Shown here one piece after another: positions 34,008 through 42,827 of a stretch of 46,150 nt of DNA (position 1 is the stretch's first letter; each line of letters opens with the position of its first letter). The translations under genes were made by a program, and so were the position numbers. Source of the stretch: Clostridiales bacterium (lineage in GTDB: Bacteria > Bacillota > Clostridia > Lachnospirales > Lachnospiraceae); assembly GCA_021202015.1 (NCBI GenBank), contig JAJQDV010000020.1:1-46150 (forward strand). The letters are read 5' to 3'. Below the pieces are notes generated by a model that made no database searches, had not been told where the DNA came from, and was given only the letters and a program-made list of their open reading frames with translations.

Positions 34008-34586
34008 ATGAGAATTATACTTGGCTCGGCTTCGCCGCGACGAAAAGAACTGCTGGAACGCATGGGACTGGAATTTGAGGTGATTCCGTCAAAAGGGGAG
34101 GAGATCATTACAAAGGAGGCTCCGCCTGACATCGTGACGGAACTGGCCGGGCAGAAGGCGGAAGCGGTGGCCCGCACGATGACAGAGGATGATATGCTCA
34201 TCATCGGAGCGGATACGATTGTCGCGTATGAGCATCAGATTCTCGGCAAACCGGCCGATGAGGAGGATGCGTTTCGCATGCTCCGTCATCTGTCCGGGAA
34301 CACACACCAGGTATATACCGGCGTCTGCCTGATCCGGATCAATTCGGAAGGATATGAGGAATACTGTTTTTATGAGAAAACAGATGTCACGTTTTACTTC
34401 ATGACAGATCAGGAAATACGGGCGTATATCCGGACGGGCGATCCCATGGACAAGGCCGGAGCCTATGGAATACAGGGCGTGTGCGGAAAATATATCCGCG
34501 AAATTCAGGGGGATTACAACAACGTGGTCGGCCTTCCGATCGCGAGGCTGTATCAGGAGATGAAAAAGCACGGATTCCTGCCCTGA
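34008..34586 (+). CDS. maf: Maf-family nucleoside triphosphate pyrophosphatase
   Basis: Cytosolic house-cleaning pyrophosphatase acting on dTTP/UTP or modified nucleotides; the old name is septum-formation inhibitor. ILGSASPRRKELLERMG at the start, GADTIVAYEHQILGKP and the conserved DKAGAYGIQG block are present. 192 residues, normal. The ribosome site GGGAGG is about 12 bases upstream. It is probably the last gene of the uppP-addB-addA-maf unit; the terminator lies within the convergent marR gene. Confidence 0.94.
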   Translation: MRIILGSASPRRKELLERMGLEFEVIPSKGEEIITKEAPPDIVTELAGQKAEAVARTMTEDDMLIIGADTIVAYEHQILGKPADEEDAFRMLRHLSGNTHQVYTGVCLIRINSEGYEEYCFYEKTDVTFYFMTDQEIRAYIRTGDPMDKAGAYGIQGVCGKYIREIQGDYNNVVGLPIARLYQEMKKHGFLP

Positions 34587-34620
34587 GCATTTCGCTGAAA
34601 CTGGTAACAAATTATGAAAT

Positions 34621-35049
34621 TTACGCGATCGAGATATACAGCTTGTTCAGCAGGACACGGAGCGTGTCCTGCTCTTTTTCTGTAAGCGCCTGATCGATCT
34701 TCACCTGAGTCTGGCAAAAACTTTTACAGACATTTTCTCCGAGAGCGGCACCGTCTGCCGTCAGCCGGATCCGCTTCGTACGCGTATCCTGCGGTTCCGA
34801 ACAGCGTTCCACCAGATTTTTATTTTCAAGACGTTTTACGATGCCGAGCATGGTCTGCTGCGTGACCTGAAACCTCTTTTCGAGCTCCTTCATGGAGAGA
34901 ATCCCGTTGGGGGAATCATACAGCACAAAGATTACGCGCGCCTGTGAGCATGTGATCCCGTACTGCATGAGATCGTGGTTCATATCCTTCTCCAGTTTTC
35001 CGACATTCATCTTGATCAGAGGCATCAGATTATTTAATTGAGTTTCCAT
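34621..35049 (-). CDS. MarR-family transcriptional regulator
   Basis: Winged-helix repressor of 142 residues; GILSMKELEKRFQVTQQTMLGIVKRLENKNLVERCSEPQDTRTKRIRLTADG covers the recognition helix and wing. Ligand unknown. It is the last gene of a minus-strand unit behind the 1416-residue activase fusion, 101 bases downstream of it, so it may regulate that unit; an inverted repeat in the activase promoter (39452-39472) is a candidate operator. The ribosome site AGGAGA is about 10 bases upstream of the ATG. Confidence 0.9.
   Translation of the reverse strand: METQLNNLMPLIKMNVGKLEKDMNHDLMQYGITCSQARVIFVLYDSPNGILSMKELEKRFQVTQQTMLGIVKRLENKNLVERCSEPQDTRTKRIRLTADGAALGENVCKSFCQTQVKIDQALTEKEQDTLRVLLNKLYISIA
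34649..34678 (+). terminator. Terminator for maf inside the marR 3' coding end
   Basis: An 11-base perfect stem AGCAGGACACG/CGTGTCCTGCT (34649-34659, 34663-34673), loop GAG, then CTTTTT. It is oriented for the plus strand, 60 bases past the maf stop, and lies in the last codons of the convergent marR gene. Confidence 0.85.
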
Positions 35050-35150
35050 AGTTACATTTTCTCCTGTTATTCTGCCGTTTCAGAAAGCCGTATGTAAATG
35101 GTCCGGCTGTCCCCGCCCGGCAAAAGCGGTCTGTGCGATGTTCCGTCCGA

Positions 35151-38100
35151 TCACTCGGAGTAACATTCTTCCCGCTGCGCCACTTCCATCATAAGCTTGA
35201 TGCGGTTCAACTGATTGACCTGGCTCGCGCTCGGGTCATAGTCGATGGCGACGATGTTGGCTTCCGGATACATCTCCTTGATTTTTTTCACGATGCCCTT
35301 GCCGACTATATGGTTCGGCAGGCAGCCGAAGGGCTGCGCGCACACAACATTGTTGACTTCCCGGTGGATCAGATCGATGATCTCTCCGCCCAGGAACCAG
35401 CCTTCGCCGCAATGGTTGCCGAGAGAGAGTACCTCCTGCGCATTCTTCCGGATCTCCCGGAAGCTGGCGCGGTCGCGGAACCGTTCGCTGTGATTCATGT
35501 TATGTATGATCGGCCTTCTGGAGGAATTCATCAAAAATGTGGCGATCCGCGCGACGATGGCCGCGGCCTTTGTCCCGCCCAGATATTTCTTCCGGTAGAC
35601 GGAATTCCAGAAGCAGTATTCCACAAACTCGATAAAATCAGGCAAAACCGCCTCCGCGCCTTCCTCCTCCAGCAGATCGACGAGATGGTTGTTGGCGATC
35701 GGCATATATTTCACCAGGACCTCGCCGACAATGCCGACCTTCGGCTTCGGCGGCTGATCCTGCGTCGGCAGGCGGTCAAAGTCGTGAATGGCGTGCTTAC
35801 AGTTCTGATAAAACTTCCGGACGTGTACTTTCGGATCCAGCAGATCCGCGATGCATTTTTCCTTCCACTGTTCATACAGCTCATTCGCGGATCCGGCGAC
35901 GCGCTCATAGGGACGTACCCGGTGCAGGATGCGCATAAACACATCCCCGTAGATCAGCGCCTGCAGCACCTTCAAGCCCATCTTGACCGAATAGTGGAAG
36001 CCGGAATTCTTCTCCATGCCGTTCATGCTCGCGGAGATGACCGGGATATGCTCGTATCCGGCCTCCTTGAGCGCTTTCCGGATGAATCCGACGTAGTTGG
36101 AAGCGCGGCAGCCGCCGCCGGTCTGTACCATGATCACGGCCAGACGTTCCGTGTCGTATTTCCCGGACATGACGGCGTCCAGAATCTGGCCGGTCGTGAT
36201 CATGGCGGGATAGCAGGCGTCATTGTTGACATATTTCAACCCCAGATCAATGATGTTCTGGCTCTCATCCCTCATGACGACGAAATCATAGCCGCAGCAC
36301 TGCATGGCAGCTTCAATGAAATCAAAATGATACGGGATCATCGCCGTGCAGAGGATCGTATACTTTTTGTCATACATATCCTGCGTGAATTCCGGACGCT
36401 GATAGTCCCTGATCTTATGTACGATATCCGAGGAAATCTTTCCGATCCGGCGCATCTTCATGGCAGCCATCATCGAGCGCACGCGGATCCTTGCCGCGCC
36501 GAGATTGCTGACCTCGTCGATCTTAAGCAAAGTGTACATCCTGCCGGCCTGCGTCATGAGATCCTGTACCTGATCGATGGTGACGGCGTCGAGTCCGCAG
36601 CCGAAGGAATTGAGCTGGATCAGCTCCAGATCCTCACGCGTGGAAACATACTCGGCGGCGGCATACAGCCGGGAGTGATAGGTCCACTGGTTCGTGGCGC
36701 GAATCTTTAATTCACTGTTTGTCAGGCCGGAGATGCTGTCCTCCGTGAGGACGGCAAAGCCGAAGCTGTGGATCATTTCCGGAATGCCGTGGTTGATCTC
36801 CGGATCCAGATGGTATGGCCTGCCGGCCAGCACAATGCCGGAAGCGTTCTGATCCTCCATCCACTGCAGTGTGCGCTGCCCTTCCTTCAGCACATCCTCT
36901 TTAAAAAGAAGCAGTTCTTTCCATGCCAGGTGTACCGCGTCTCTGACCTCGGTCTTCTCGACTCCGAATTCCTTTTTCATGAAATCACACAGTCCCTGTG
37001 CAAGGATCTCCTCGTCGGTAAAGGCGAGGAAAGGATTCAGGAAACGAATATCATGTTCCCGCAGGCTTTCTACATTATTTTTAATGTTCTCCGGATAGGA
37101 GATGACCATGGGGCAGTTGTAGTTGTTTTGCAGCGTGTCCTTTTCCTTCCGTTCGTAGTAAATGCACGGATAGAAGATCGTATCCACACCCTCCCGGATC
37201 AGCCATTCGATGTGTCCGTGCGCCAGCTTGGCCGGGTAGCACTCGGATTCACTCGGGATGGAATCCATGCCCAGGCGGAAGAGCGGCCCGTCCGAATAGG
37301 GCGAGATGACCGTGCGGAAGCCGAGCTGTTTAAAGAAAACGGCCCAGAATGGATAATCTTCGTACAGATTCAGCGCCCTCGGCATACCGATGGTGCCGCG
37401 GGAAGCCTCATCCTCCTTCAGAGGGATATAGTAGTCGAACAGGCGATGACGCTTGTAATCAAACAGGTTCGGCGCCTCATTGTCGTCCTCTTTGCTGTGA
37501 AGTCCCTTCTCACAGCGGTTTCCGGAAATAAAACGCTGTCCGTCCGAAAACAGGTTGATCGTCAGGCGGCAGTTGTTCTGACAGCCTCCGCAGTGTGCGG
37601 TCTGTGTTTTATATGTAAAATGCTCGATCGCGATCTGTGAGAGCATGGCTGACGGCTCTCCCGCGTAGCGCTCCTTTGCGATCAGTGCTGCGCCGAAGGC
37701 GCCCATCAGGCCGGCGATATCCGGACGGATCGCCTCCTGTCCGGCAGTCAGCTCAAAACAGCGCAGAACAGCGTCGTTATAGAAGGTGCCGCCCTGTACC
37801 ACGAACTTTTCACCCAGCTCGGAGACGTCCTTTAATTTGATAACCTTAAACAAAGCGTTTTTAATGACCGAATAGGCAAGTCCGGCGGCGATATCCTCCA
37901 CCTTCGCGCCCTCTTTCTGCGCCTGTTTAACATTTGAATTCATAAATACGGTGCAGCGGGTGCCGAGATCCACCGGGCGGCGCCCCTGCACGGCCTTCAG
38001 CGCGAACTCCTCCGCCGTGCATCCGAGGGAATTTGCGAAGTTTTCAATAAAAGAACCGCATCCGGAAGAACAGGCCTCGTTCAGGATGATCGAGTCCACC

Positions 38101-39401
38101 GCGCCGTCGCGGATGGTAATACACTTCATATCCTGTCCGCCGATGTCCACGATGCAGTCCACATCCGGCTCAAAAAACCGTGCGGCCTCGTAGTGGGAGA
38201 TGGTTTCCACCTCGCCTTCATCCAGATGGAAGGAATGCTTCATCAGATCCTCCCCGTAGCCCGTGGAGCAGGACCAGGCAATCCGGGCCTTCGGCCCCAT
38301 ATGCGCAAACATATCCAGCAGCGCTTTCTTCGCGACCATGGCGGGGTCGCCCTCATTGCTGCCGTAGCTGGAATAGAGGAGCTTTCCATCCTCTGAGATC
38401 AGCGCCAGTTTCATGGTCGTGGAGCCGGCGTCTATGCCCAGGAAGCAGTTCCCCTCGTAATCCTCGAGAGAGGCTTTCGGTACCTTATACTGATCCTGGC
38501 GTCTGCGGAAAGCCCGGTACTCCTCCTCCGAATGAAACAGAGGCTCCAGTATGTTCATCTCGGAGCGGACGTTTCCGCTCGTATTTAACGTATCCAGAAG
38601 AGCGGAGAGCGGCTGCGGCTCCTGTTTCGCACTGGCGGCCGCAGCGCCGAACGCCGCGAAGAGATGCGCCTGCTCCGGGAGAACGGCGTTCTCCGGGGTC
38701 AGATGCAGCGTCCTTGCAAACGCGGCCCTCAGCTCCGACAGAAAGTAGAGCGGTCCGCCCAGGAATACGACCCTGCCGGTGATCCTGCGGCCGCAGGCCA
38801 GCCCGCTGATGGTCTGGTTTACCACGGCCTGGAAAATGCTGGCTGCCAGATTCTCCCGCGCGACGCCGTCGTTGATAAGCGGCTGTATATCGCTCTTGGC
38901 GAAAACGCCGCATCTGGCCGCGATCGGATAGATCTCCGTGTAGGATTTCGCGTAAGTATTTAAGCCCTCGGCGTCCGTCTGGAGCAGGGCGGCCATCTGA
39001 TCGATAAAGGCGCCGGTTCCGCCCGCGCAGATGCCGTTCATGCGCTGATCCACGCCGTTTTTCAGGAAGATGATCTTGGCGTCCTCCCCGCCAAGCTCGA
39101 TCACGCAGTCGGCGTCGGGAACCGTCGCCTGAACCGCGGAGGTCACCGCGATCACTTCCTGCACAAAATCCACATGAATGTGTTTTGCGAGGCTTAAGCC
39201 GCCGCTTCCGGTAATGGAGACGGTGCAGATCTGATCGCCGATCTGATCACATACCTCCGCGAGCATGCTCTTTACCGTATCCTGAATGTCTGCAAAATGT
39301 CTCTGGTATTTTCCGTATACCCGTTCTTTTTTGTCGTTCAGAACCACAACCTTTGCCGTGGTAGAACCGATATCAATTCCGATTGAATAAACCTTATCCA
39401 T
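35151..39401 (-). CDS. 2-hydroxyacyl-CoA dehydratase activase fusion protein
   Basis: Very large cytosolic protein (1416 residues). Two BcrAD/BadFG-type activase domains lie in tandem: residues about 5-265 (GIDIGSTTAKVVV; cluster cysteines C125 and C164) and about 318-585 (GIDAGSTTMKLAL; C444, C448, C483). Next comes a Cys motif CGGCQNNC with C630, then a DUF2229-like region from about 665, and a C-terminal region related to dehydratase subunits (HgdB type). Activases are ATP-driven reductases that inject an electron into 2-hydroxyacyl-CoA dehydratases. Such fusions are common in Clostridia, but their substrate is not established. No acyl-CoA transferase or dehydratase genes are adjacent, which argues against a plain amino acid fermentation operon. 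Confidence 0.9.
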   Translation of the reverse strand: MDKVYSIGIDIGSTTAKVVVLNDKKERVYGKYQRHFADIQDTVKSMLAEVCDQIGDQICTVSITGSGGLSLAKHIHVDFVQEVIAVTSAVQATVPDADCVIELGGEDAKIIFLKNGVDQRMNGICAGGTGAFIDQMAALLQTDAEGLNTYAKSYTEIYPIAARCGVFAKSDIQPLINDGVARENLAASIFQAVVNQTISGLACGRRITGRVVFLGGPLYFLSELRAAFARTLHLTPENAVLPEQAHLFAAFGAAAASAKQEPQPLSALLDTLNTSGNVRSEMNILEPLFHSEEEYRAFRRRQDQYKVPKASLEDYEGNCFLGIDAGSTTMKLALISEDGKLLYSSYGSNEGDPAMVAKKALLDMFAHMGPKARIAWSCSTGYGEDLMKHSFHLDEGEVETISHYEAARFFEPDVDCIVDIGGQDMKCITIRDGAVDSIILNEACSSGCGSFIENFANSLGCTAEEFALKAVQGRRPVDLGTRCTVFMNSNVKQAQKEGAKVEDIAAGLAYSVIKNALFKVIKLKDVSELGEKFVVQGGTFYNDAVLRCFELTAGQEAIRPDIAGLMGAFGAALIAKERYAGEPSAMLSQIAIEHFTYKTQTAHCGGCQNNCRLTINLFSDGQRFISGNRCEKGLHSKEDDNEAPNLFDYKRHRLFDYYIPLKEDEASRGTIGMPRALNLYEDYPFWAVFFKQLGFRTVISPYSDGPLFRLGMDSIPSESECYPAKLAHGHIEWLIREGVDTIFYPCIYYERKEKDTLQNNYNCPMVISYPENIKNNVESLREHDIRFLNPFLAFTDEEILAQGLCDFMKKEFGVEKTEVRDAVHLAWKELLLFKEDVLKEGQRTLQWMEDQNASGIVLAGRPYHLDPEINHGIPEMIHSFGFAVLTEDSISGLTNSELKIRATNQWTYHSRLYAAAEYVSTREDLELIQLNSFGCGLDAVTIDQVQDLMTQAGRMYTLLKIDEVSNLGAARIRVRSMMAAMKMRRIGKISSDIVHKIRDYQRPEFTQDMYDKKYTILCTAMIPYHFDFIEAAMQCCGYDFVVMRDESQNIIDLGLKYVNNDACYPAMITTGQILDAVMSGKYDTERLAVIMVQTGGGCRASNYVGFIRKALKEAGYEHIPVISASMNGMEKNSGFHYSVKMGLKVLQALIYGDVFMRILHRVRPYERVAGSANELYEQWKEKCIADLLDPKVHVRKFYQNCKHAIHDFDRLPTQDQPPKPKVGIVGEVLVKYMPIANNHLVDLLEEEGAEAVLPDFIEFVEYCFWNSVYRKKYLGGTKAAAIVARIATFLMNSSRRPIIHNMNHSERFRDRASFREIRKNAQEVLSLGNHCGEGWFLGGEIIDLIHREVNNVVCAQPFGCLPNHIVGKGIVKKIKEMYPEANIVAIDYDPSASQVNQLNRIKLMMEVAQREECYSE

Positions 39402-39445
39402 TTTGTATTATGTATTATGTAGTCTCCTCTGTGTTTTGGTTTTAT

Positions 39446-39474
39446 TTATGTGTCATGTACTTCTTTTATGACAA
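39446..39474 (-). promoter_or_regulatory. Candidate promoter and operator of the activase-marR unit
   Basis: On the minus strand, TTGTCA (complement of 39469-39474) and ACATAA (complement of 39446-39451) stand 17 bases apart. The inverted repeat GTCAT-N11-ATGAC (39452-39472) fills the spacer, where a repressor would block transcription. Confidence 0.4.
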
Positions 39475-39502
39475 AGTGATGTCTGTTCTCTGAAAGCCCC
39501 GC

Positions 39503-40531
39503 CTAATTGAAAGCGACGAACTTATGGCTCAGCCGGTAACAGGCGATGGCAAAGCTCCGTCCGGGTTTCCCCGGAAAATTCAGGAATGTCGCCAGGCTGC
39601 GGTATTTCAGCCTGCGAGCGAGCGGTTTGTTTTCCGCCTTCAGCTCCAACCACATCTCGTGGACCTGATGATCCGCTTCCGCGGAGTTGTTCAGCCTTGT
39701 AAAAGCGGTTGCGAGCACCATGAAAAAGATCAGCGCGTGCATGAGGTATTTTGCCAGTTTGGGTTCTTCCCTTTTCAGGTCGGCCGGATCACAGGCTTCA
39801 AACATCAGTCTGGATACCTGCATCTGATGGGAGCAGCGCTTCTTCAGGATCTCCTCGTCCACGGACTGCCCCTCCCTCCCGATCAGATAGTGATAAAGAT
39901 CCGTGTTCAGATAACAAAGCTTTCTCACATAGGGAAGCGGGAGATAGCTGAACAGGTTATCCTCGTAGAACAGATGCTTCGGCAGATCGATGCCGATATC
40001 CCGCAGCAGCTGTGTGCGGTGGGTGCTGGCGTGCATACAAAGGTACTGCCATGGACGGAAATGACCCCGTATCTCCTCCCAGCCGAAGATGCGATCCTCG
40101 GGAAATACATTTTTATAGGAAATGCTGCTGGTAAGAGACGGATCCGTATTGTCATAAACATAATTGGTGACGAGCAGGTCGACGCCGCCCTGCGGCTCCA
40201 GATCCTCCAGCAGCTTCATCGTGCGGCTCAGGGCCTCCTCGTCCAGCCAGTCGTCCGAGTCCACCACCTTAAAGTAAAAACCCCGGGCCTCCTTCAGTCC
40301 GTGATTGATACCCGCTCCGTGGCCGCCGTTCTCCTGAGTCAGCACACGGCAGATGTCCGGATACTGTTCCTGATAGCGCGCGGCGATCTCCCCGGTGCGG
40401 TCTGTCGAGCCGTCGTTTATAATGAGGATCTCCGCCCGGTCTCCGGCGGTAAGCAGGCTGTCGATACAGTGTTCCATATACGATTCGGAGTTATAACAGG
40501 GAACCGTAAACGTAATCAGTTTTTTTTCCAT
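39503..40531 (-). CDS. Family 2 glycosyltransferase
   Basis: GT-A fold glycosyltransferase of family 2 (342 residues). The N-terminus FTVPCYNSESYMEHCIDSLL and the nucleotide-binding EILIINDGSTDRTGEIA are typical, and the acidic motif VVDSDDWLD would bind the metal of the sugar nucleotide. There is no transmembrane segment, so it is a soluble or peripheral enzyme. The acceptor is unknown; no polysaccharide cluster surrounds it. It has its own near-perfect promoter on the minus strand and is followed, 101 bases on, by the activase gene. Confidence 0.92.
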   Translation of the reverse strand: MEKKLITFTVPCYNSESYMEHCIDSLLTAGDRAEILIINDGSTDRTGEIAARYQEQYPDICRVLTQENGGHGAGINHGLKEARGFYFKVVDSDDWLDEEALSRTMKLLEDLEPQGGVDLLVTNYVYDNTDPSLTSSISYKNVFPEDRIFGWEEIRGHFRPWQYLCMHASTHRTQLLRDIGIDLPKHLFYEDNLFSYLPLPYVRKLCYLNTDLYHYLIGREGQSVDEEILKKRCSHQMQVSRLMFEACDPADLKREEPKLAKYLMHALIFFMVLATAFTRLNNSAEADHQVHEMWLELKAENKPLARRLKYRSLATFLNFPGKPGRSFAIACYRLSHKFVAFN

Positions 40532-40556
40532 GAGATTTCTCCTCTTGTTCGAAGGT

Positions 40557-40585
40557 ATTATAGTTACTTTTCAGGGAAATGTCAA
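40557..40585 (-). promoter_or_regulatory. Consensus promoter of the glycosyltransferase gene
   Basis: On the minus strand, TTGACA (complement of 40580-40585) and TATAAT (complement of 40557-40562) with a 17-base spacer: a full consensus sigma-A promoter, leaving only about 20 bases to the ATG. Confidence 0.85.
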
Positions 40586-40670
40586 CAGTGTGCTGTTTAT
40601 AAACGGTAAAGATTATGCTAAGAATAAATGAATTATTCATAAATGGAAAACATTATAAATCTGATTTACA

Positions 40671-40699
40671 TTGACTTCAAAAGAAAAAAACATTATAAT
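40671..40699 (+). promoter_or_regulatory. Promoter of the yicC-remA-gmk-rpoZ operon
   Basis: TTGACT (40671-40676) and TATAAT (40694-40699), 17-base spacer. It diverges from the glycosyltransferase promoter; between them is the palindrome ATGAAT-T-ATTCAT (40628-40640), which could bind a regulator of either. Confidence 0.85.
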
Positions 40700-40728
40700 A
40701 GGTTGATATCTGAATTCAGGAGAATATT

Positions 40729-41607
40729 ATGATAAAGAGTATGACCGGATTCGGGCGCAGTGAAGGGGCGGATGCCCTCCGCAGGATCACTGTCGAGATA
40801 AAATCCGTGAACCATAAATATTTTGACGCGAATATCCGGATGCCGAGGAGGCTGAATTTTTTCGATACGGCGATCCGTTCCGTGCTGAAGGAATATATAC
40901 AGCGCGGGAAGGCAGATGTCTTTCTTACATATGAGGACCTTTCCGGACATACGATGTCCGTGAGATACAATCGGGATCTGGCCGGGGAATATCTGAGTTA
41001 TCTCAGGGAGATGTCCGCCGATTTCGAACTGGAGGATGACGTCCGCGTCGGCACGCTGTCCCGTTTCCCGGAGATTTTTTCCATGGAGGACGCACCCATG
41101 GATGAGGCGGAGATCCGGCCGCTCCTCGAGAAGACGCTGCGGGAAGCGCTGGATCAGTTTGTCGCGTCCCGCGTTCGTGAGGGAGAGCATCTGAAGACGG
41201 ACATCACGGAGAAACTGCAGGGCATGCTCCTCAATGTAGACCGGATTGAGGAACGCGCACCCGGCATTTTAAACGATTATCGCACCAGACTGGAAGAAAA
41301 GGCCGCCGAGCTGCTCGGGGACACATCGATCGATGAGGCGTGCCTGGCCTCGGAGCTGATCATCTTTGCGGACAGGATCTGCACGGATGAAGAGACGGTT
41401 CGTCTGCGCGCGCATATTCTCTCCATGCTGGACGCCCTTCAGAACGAGGGCAGCGTCGGACGTAAGCTGGATTTTATCGCGCAGGAGATGAACCGGGAGG
41501 CGAACACGATCCTCTCAAAGGCGAACGACCTGCAGACTTCGGAGATTGCCATTGATTTAAAGACGGAGATTGAGAAGATCCGGGAGCAGATACAGAATAT
41601 AGAATAG
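40729..41607 (+). CDS. yicC: YicC/YloC-family endoribonuclease
   Basis: YicC-family protein (292 residues); members have been reported as endoribonucleases acting on RNA in stationary phase. The family opening MIKSMTGFGRSE and the C-terminal SKANDLQTSEIAIDLKTEIEKIREQIQNIE are nearly canonical, and GRKLDFIAQEMNREANTI is the DUF1732 signature. AGGAGA precedes the ATG. First gene of the conserved yicC-remA-gmk-rpoZ operon. Confidence 0.95.
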   Translation: MIKSMTGFGRSEGADALRRITVEIKSVNHKYFDANIRMPRRLNFFDTAIRSVLKEYIQRGKADVFLTYEDLSGHTMSVRYNRDLAGEYLSYLREMSADFELEDDVRVGTLSRFPEIFSMEDAPMDEAEIRPLLEKTLREALDQFVASRVREGEHLKTDITEKLQGMLLNVDRIEERAPGILNDYRTRLEEKAAELLGDTSIDEACLASELIIFADRICTDEETVRLRAHILSMLDALQNEGSVGRKLDFIAQEMNREANTILSKANDLQTSEIAIDLKTEIEKIREQIQNIE

Positions 41608-41667
41608 CAGTCCGTGAATCGTGATTTGCAGCCGGCGGTGAACCGTCGACCGCAGATGGAGAGAAGA

Positions 41668-41916
41668 ATGTCAGCTTTTATAAATATCGGTTTCGGCAAT
41701 GTGATCAATGCGGATCGGATTGTTTCCATTATAAATCCGGATTCCGCGCCGGCCAAACGCCTGGTACAGCGCGCGAAGGAAAGCGAGACGCTGATCGACG
41801 CCACGCAGGGGCGCCGGACCAAGAGCGTGATCGTGACTGATACGCAGTATATTGTCCTGTCCGCTCTGCAGCCGGAGACGCTGGCGGGGCGCTGCCGGGA
41901 CAGGGAGGTGGAATGA
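41668..41916 (+). CDS. remA: RemA-like DNA-binding regulator (DUF370)
   Basis: Small protein of the RemA/DUF370 family (82 residues), which in Bacillus subtilis activates biofilm matrix genes and binds DNA as a ring-like oligomer. [31 protein letters not shown] and [17 protein letters not shown] are clear signatures. The ATG at 41668 follows GGAGAGA; the frame is open from 41614 but the extra residues are not family-like. The stop overlaps the region of the gmk ribosome site, so the two are tightly coupled. Confidence 0.93.
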   Translation: MSAFINIGFGNVINADRIVSIINPDSAPAKRLVQRAKESETLIDATQGRRTKSVIVTDTQYIVLSALQPETLAGRCRDREVE

Positions 41917-41917
41917 G

Positions 41918-42559
41918 ATGAGAGATACCGGGTTTCTGGTCGTTCTCTCCGGGTTTTCCGGTTCCGGAAAGGGCACCATCCTGAAAGAGCTTATGTCCCG
42001 TTATCCCGATGAATACGCGCTGTCTGTTTCCGCAACGACACGGAAGCCGCGTCCGGGAGAACAGGAAGGCCGGGAATATTTTTTTAAGACGGCGGAGGCG
42101 TTTGAGCAGATGATCGCGGACAACGAGCTGCTCGAATATGCCCGTTATGTAGATCATTACTACGGTACGCCGCGCACCTGTGTCGAGGAGCAGCTGGCCG
42201 GCAGTAAAAATGTCATGCTGGAGATTGAGATTCAGGGAGCCCTCCAGATCAGGGAGCGGTTTCCGGAGACGCTGCTTTTGTTTGTCACACCGCCTTCCGC
42301 GGGGGTACTGAGAGACCGTCTTGCGGGCAGAGGGACAGAGTCCCCGGAGGTGATCCGTTCCCGTCTCGAACGTGCGATCGGAGAGGCGGACGGCTGTGAG
42401 GTATATGATTACCTGATCATCAACGACGATCTGGAGGAATGCGTGGAGGAGATCCATCATATTATCCGCAGCGAGCGCTGCCGTATGCAGCACAGTCTGC
42501 GTGAGATCGAAACCATCAAAAATGATTTAAAGAGATATGTGAAGGGAGAACAGATATGA
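41918..42559 (+). CDS. gmk: Guanylate kinase
   Basis: Phosphorylates GMP to GDP with ATP. The P-loop GFSGSGKGT is at residues 12-20, and the GMP-binding SATTRKPRPGEQEGREYFF follows. 213 residues. The ATG at 41918 comes one base after the remA stop, with GGGAGGTGG upstream; the frame is open from 41852 but that part overlaps remA. Its stop overlaps the rpoZ start (ATGA). Confidence 0.97.
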   Translation: MRDTGFLVVLSGFSGSGKGTILKELMSRYPDEYALSVSATTRKPRPGEQEGREYFFKTAEAFEQMIADNELLEYARYVDHYYGTPRTCVEEQLAGSKNVMLEIEIQGALQIRERFPETLLLFVTPPSAGVLRDRLAGRGTESPEVIRSRLERAIGEADGCEVYDYLIINDDLEECVEEIHHIIRSERCRMQHSLREIETIKNDLKRYVKGEQI

Positions 42560-42810
42560 TACACCCGTCTTATGTAGAGTTAATGAAAGTCGTAAATAAA
42601 GAAGCGGACAATATCGGCGAGATGCCTGTCGTGAACAGCCGTTACTCCATCGTGATCGCTTCCGCGAAGCGGGCCCGGCAGATCATTGCCGGAGCGGAGC
42701 CTATGGTAGACCACGCGGAGCATAAAAAGCCGTTATCAATCGCCGTGGAGGAGCTTTACGATGAAAAGGTCCATATCCTCGGCGAAGACGACGATGCGGA
42801 GGAATTGTAA
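42556..42810 (+). CDS. rpoZ: RNA polymerase omega subunit
   Basis: Omega subunit (84 residues), which assists assembly of the beta-prime subunit. The conserved NSRYSIVIASAKRARQI is at about residues 28-44. The KPLSIAVEELYDEKVHI end and acidic tail are usual in Firmicutes. It overlaps the gmk stop by four bases, so translation is coupled. Confidence 0.95.
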   Translation: MIHPSYVELMKVVNKEADNIGEMPVVNSRYSIVIASAKRARQIIAGAEPMVDHAEHKKPLSIAVEELYDEKVHILGEDDDAEEL

Positions 42811-42827
42811 TCCGGGAGCAGATATTT

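Noticed and set aside
35133..36710. Plus-strand open frame of 525 codons opposite the activase gene
   Set aside because: It is fully antisense to a clear multi-domain protein, rich in Asp, His, Arg and Ile as expected of a complementary-strand shadow, and has no recognisable motif.
36768..37640. Plus-strand open frame of 290 codons opposite the activase gene
   Set aside because: Antisense shadow; composition typical of reverse-strand reading.
41614..41661. 24-base duplication after yicC similar to the other gene-end repeats
   Set aside because: Only about 15 of 24 positions agree (GTGAATCG/GTGAACCG), too weak to count.
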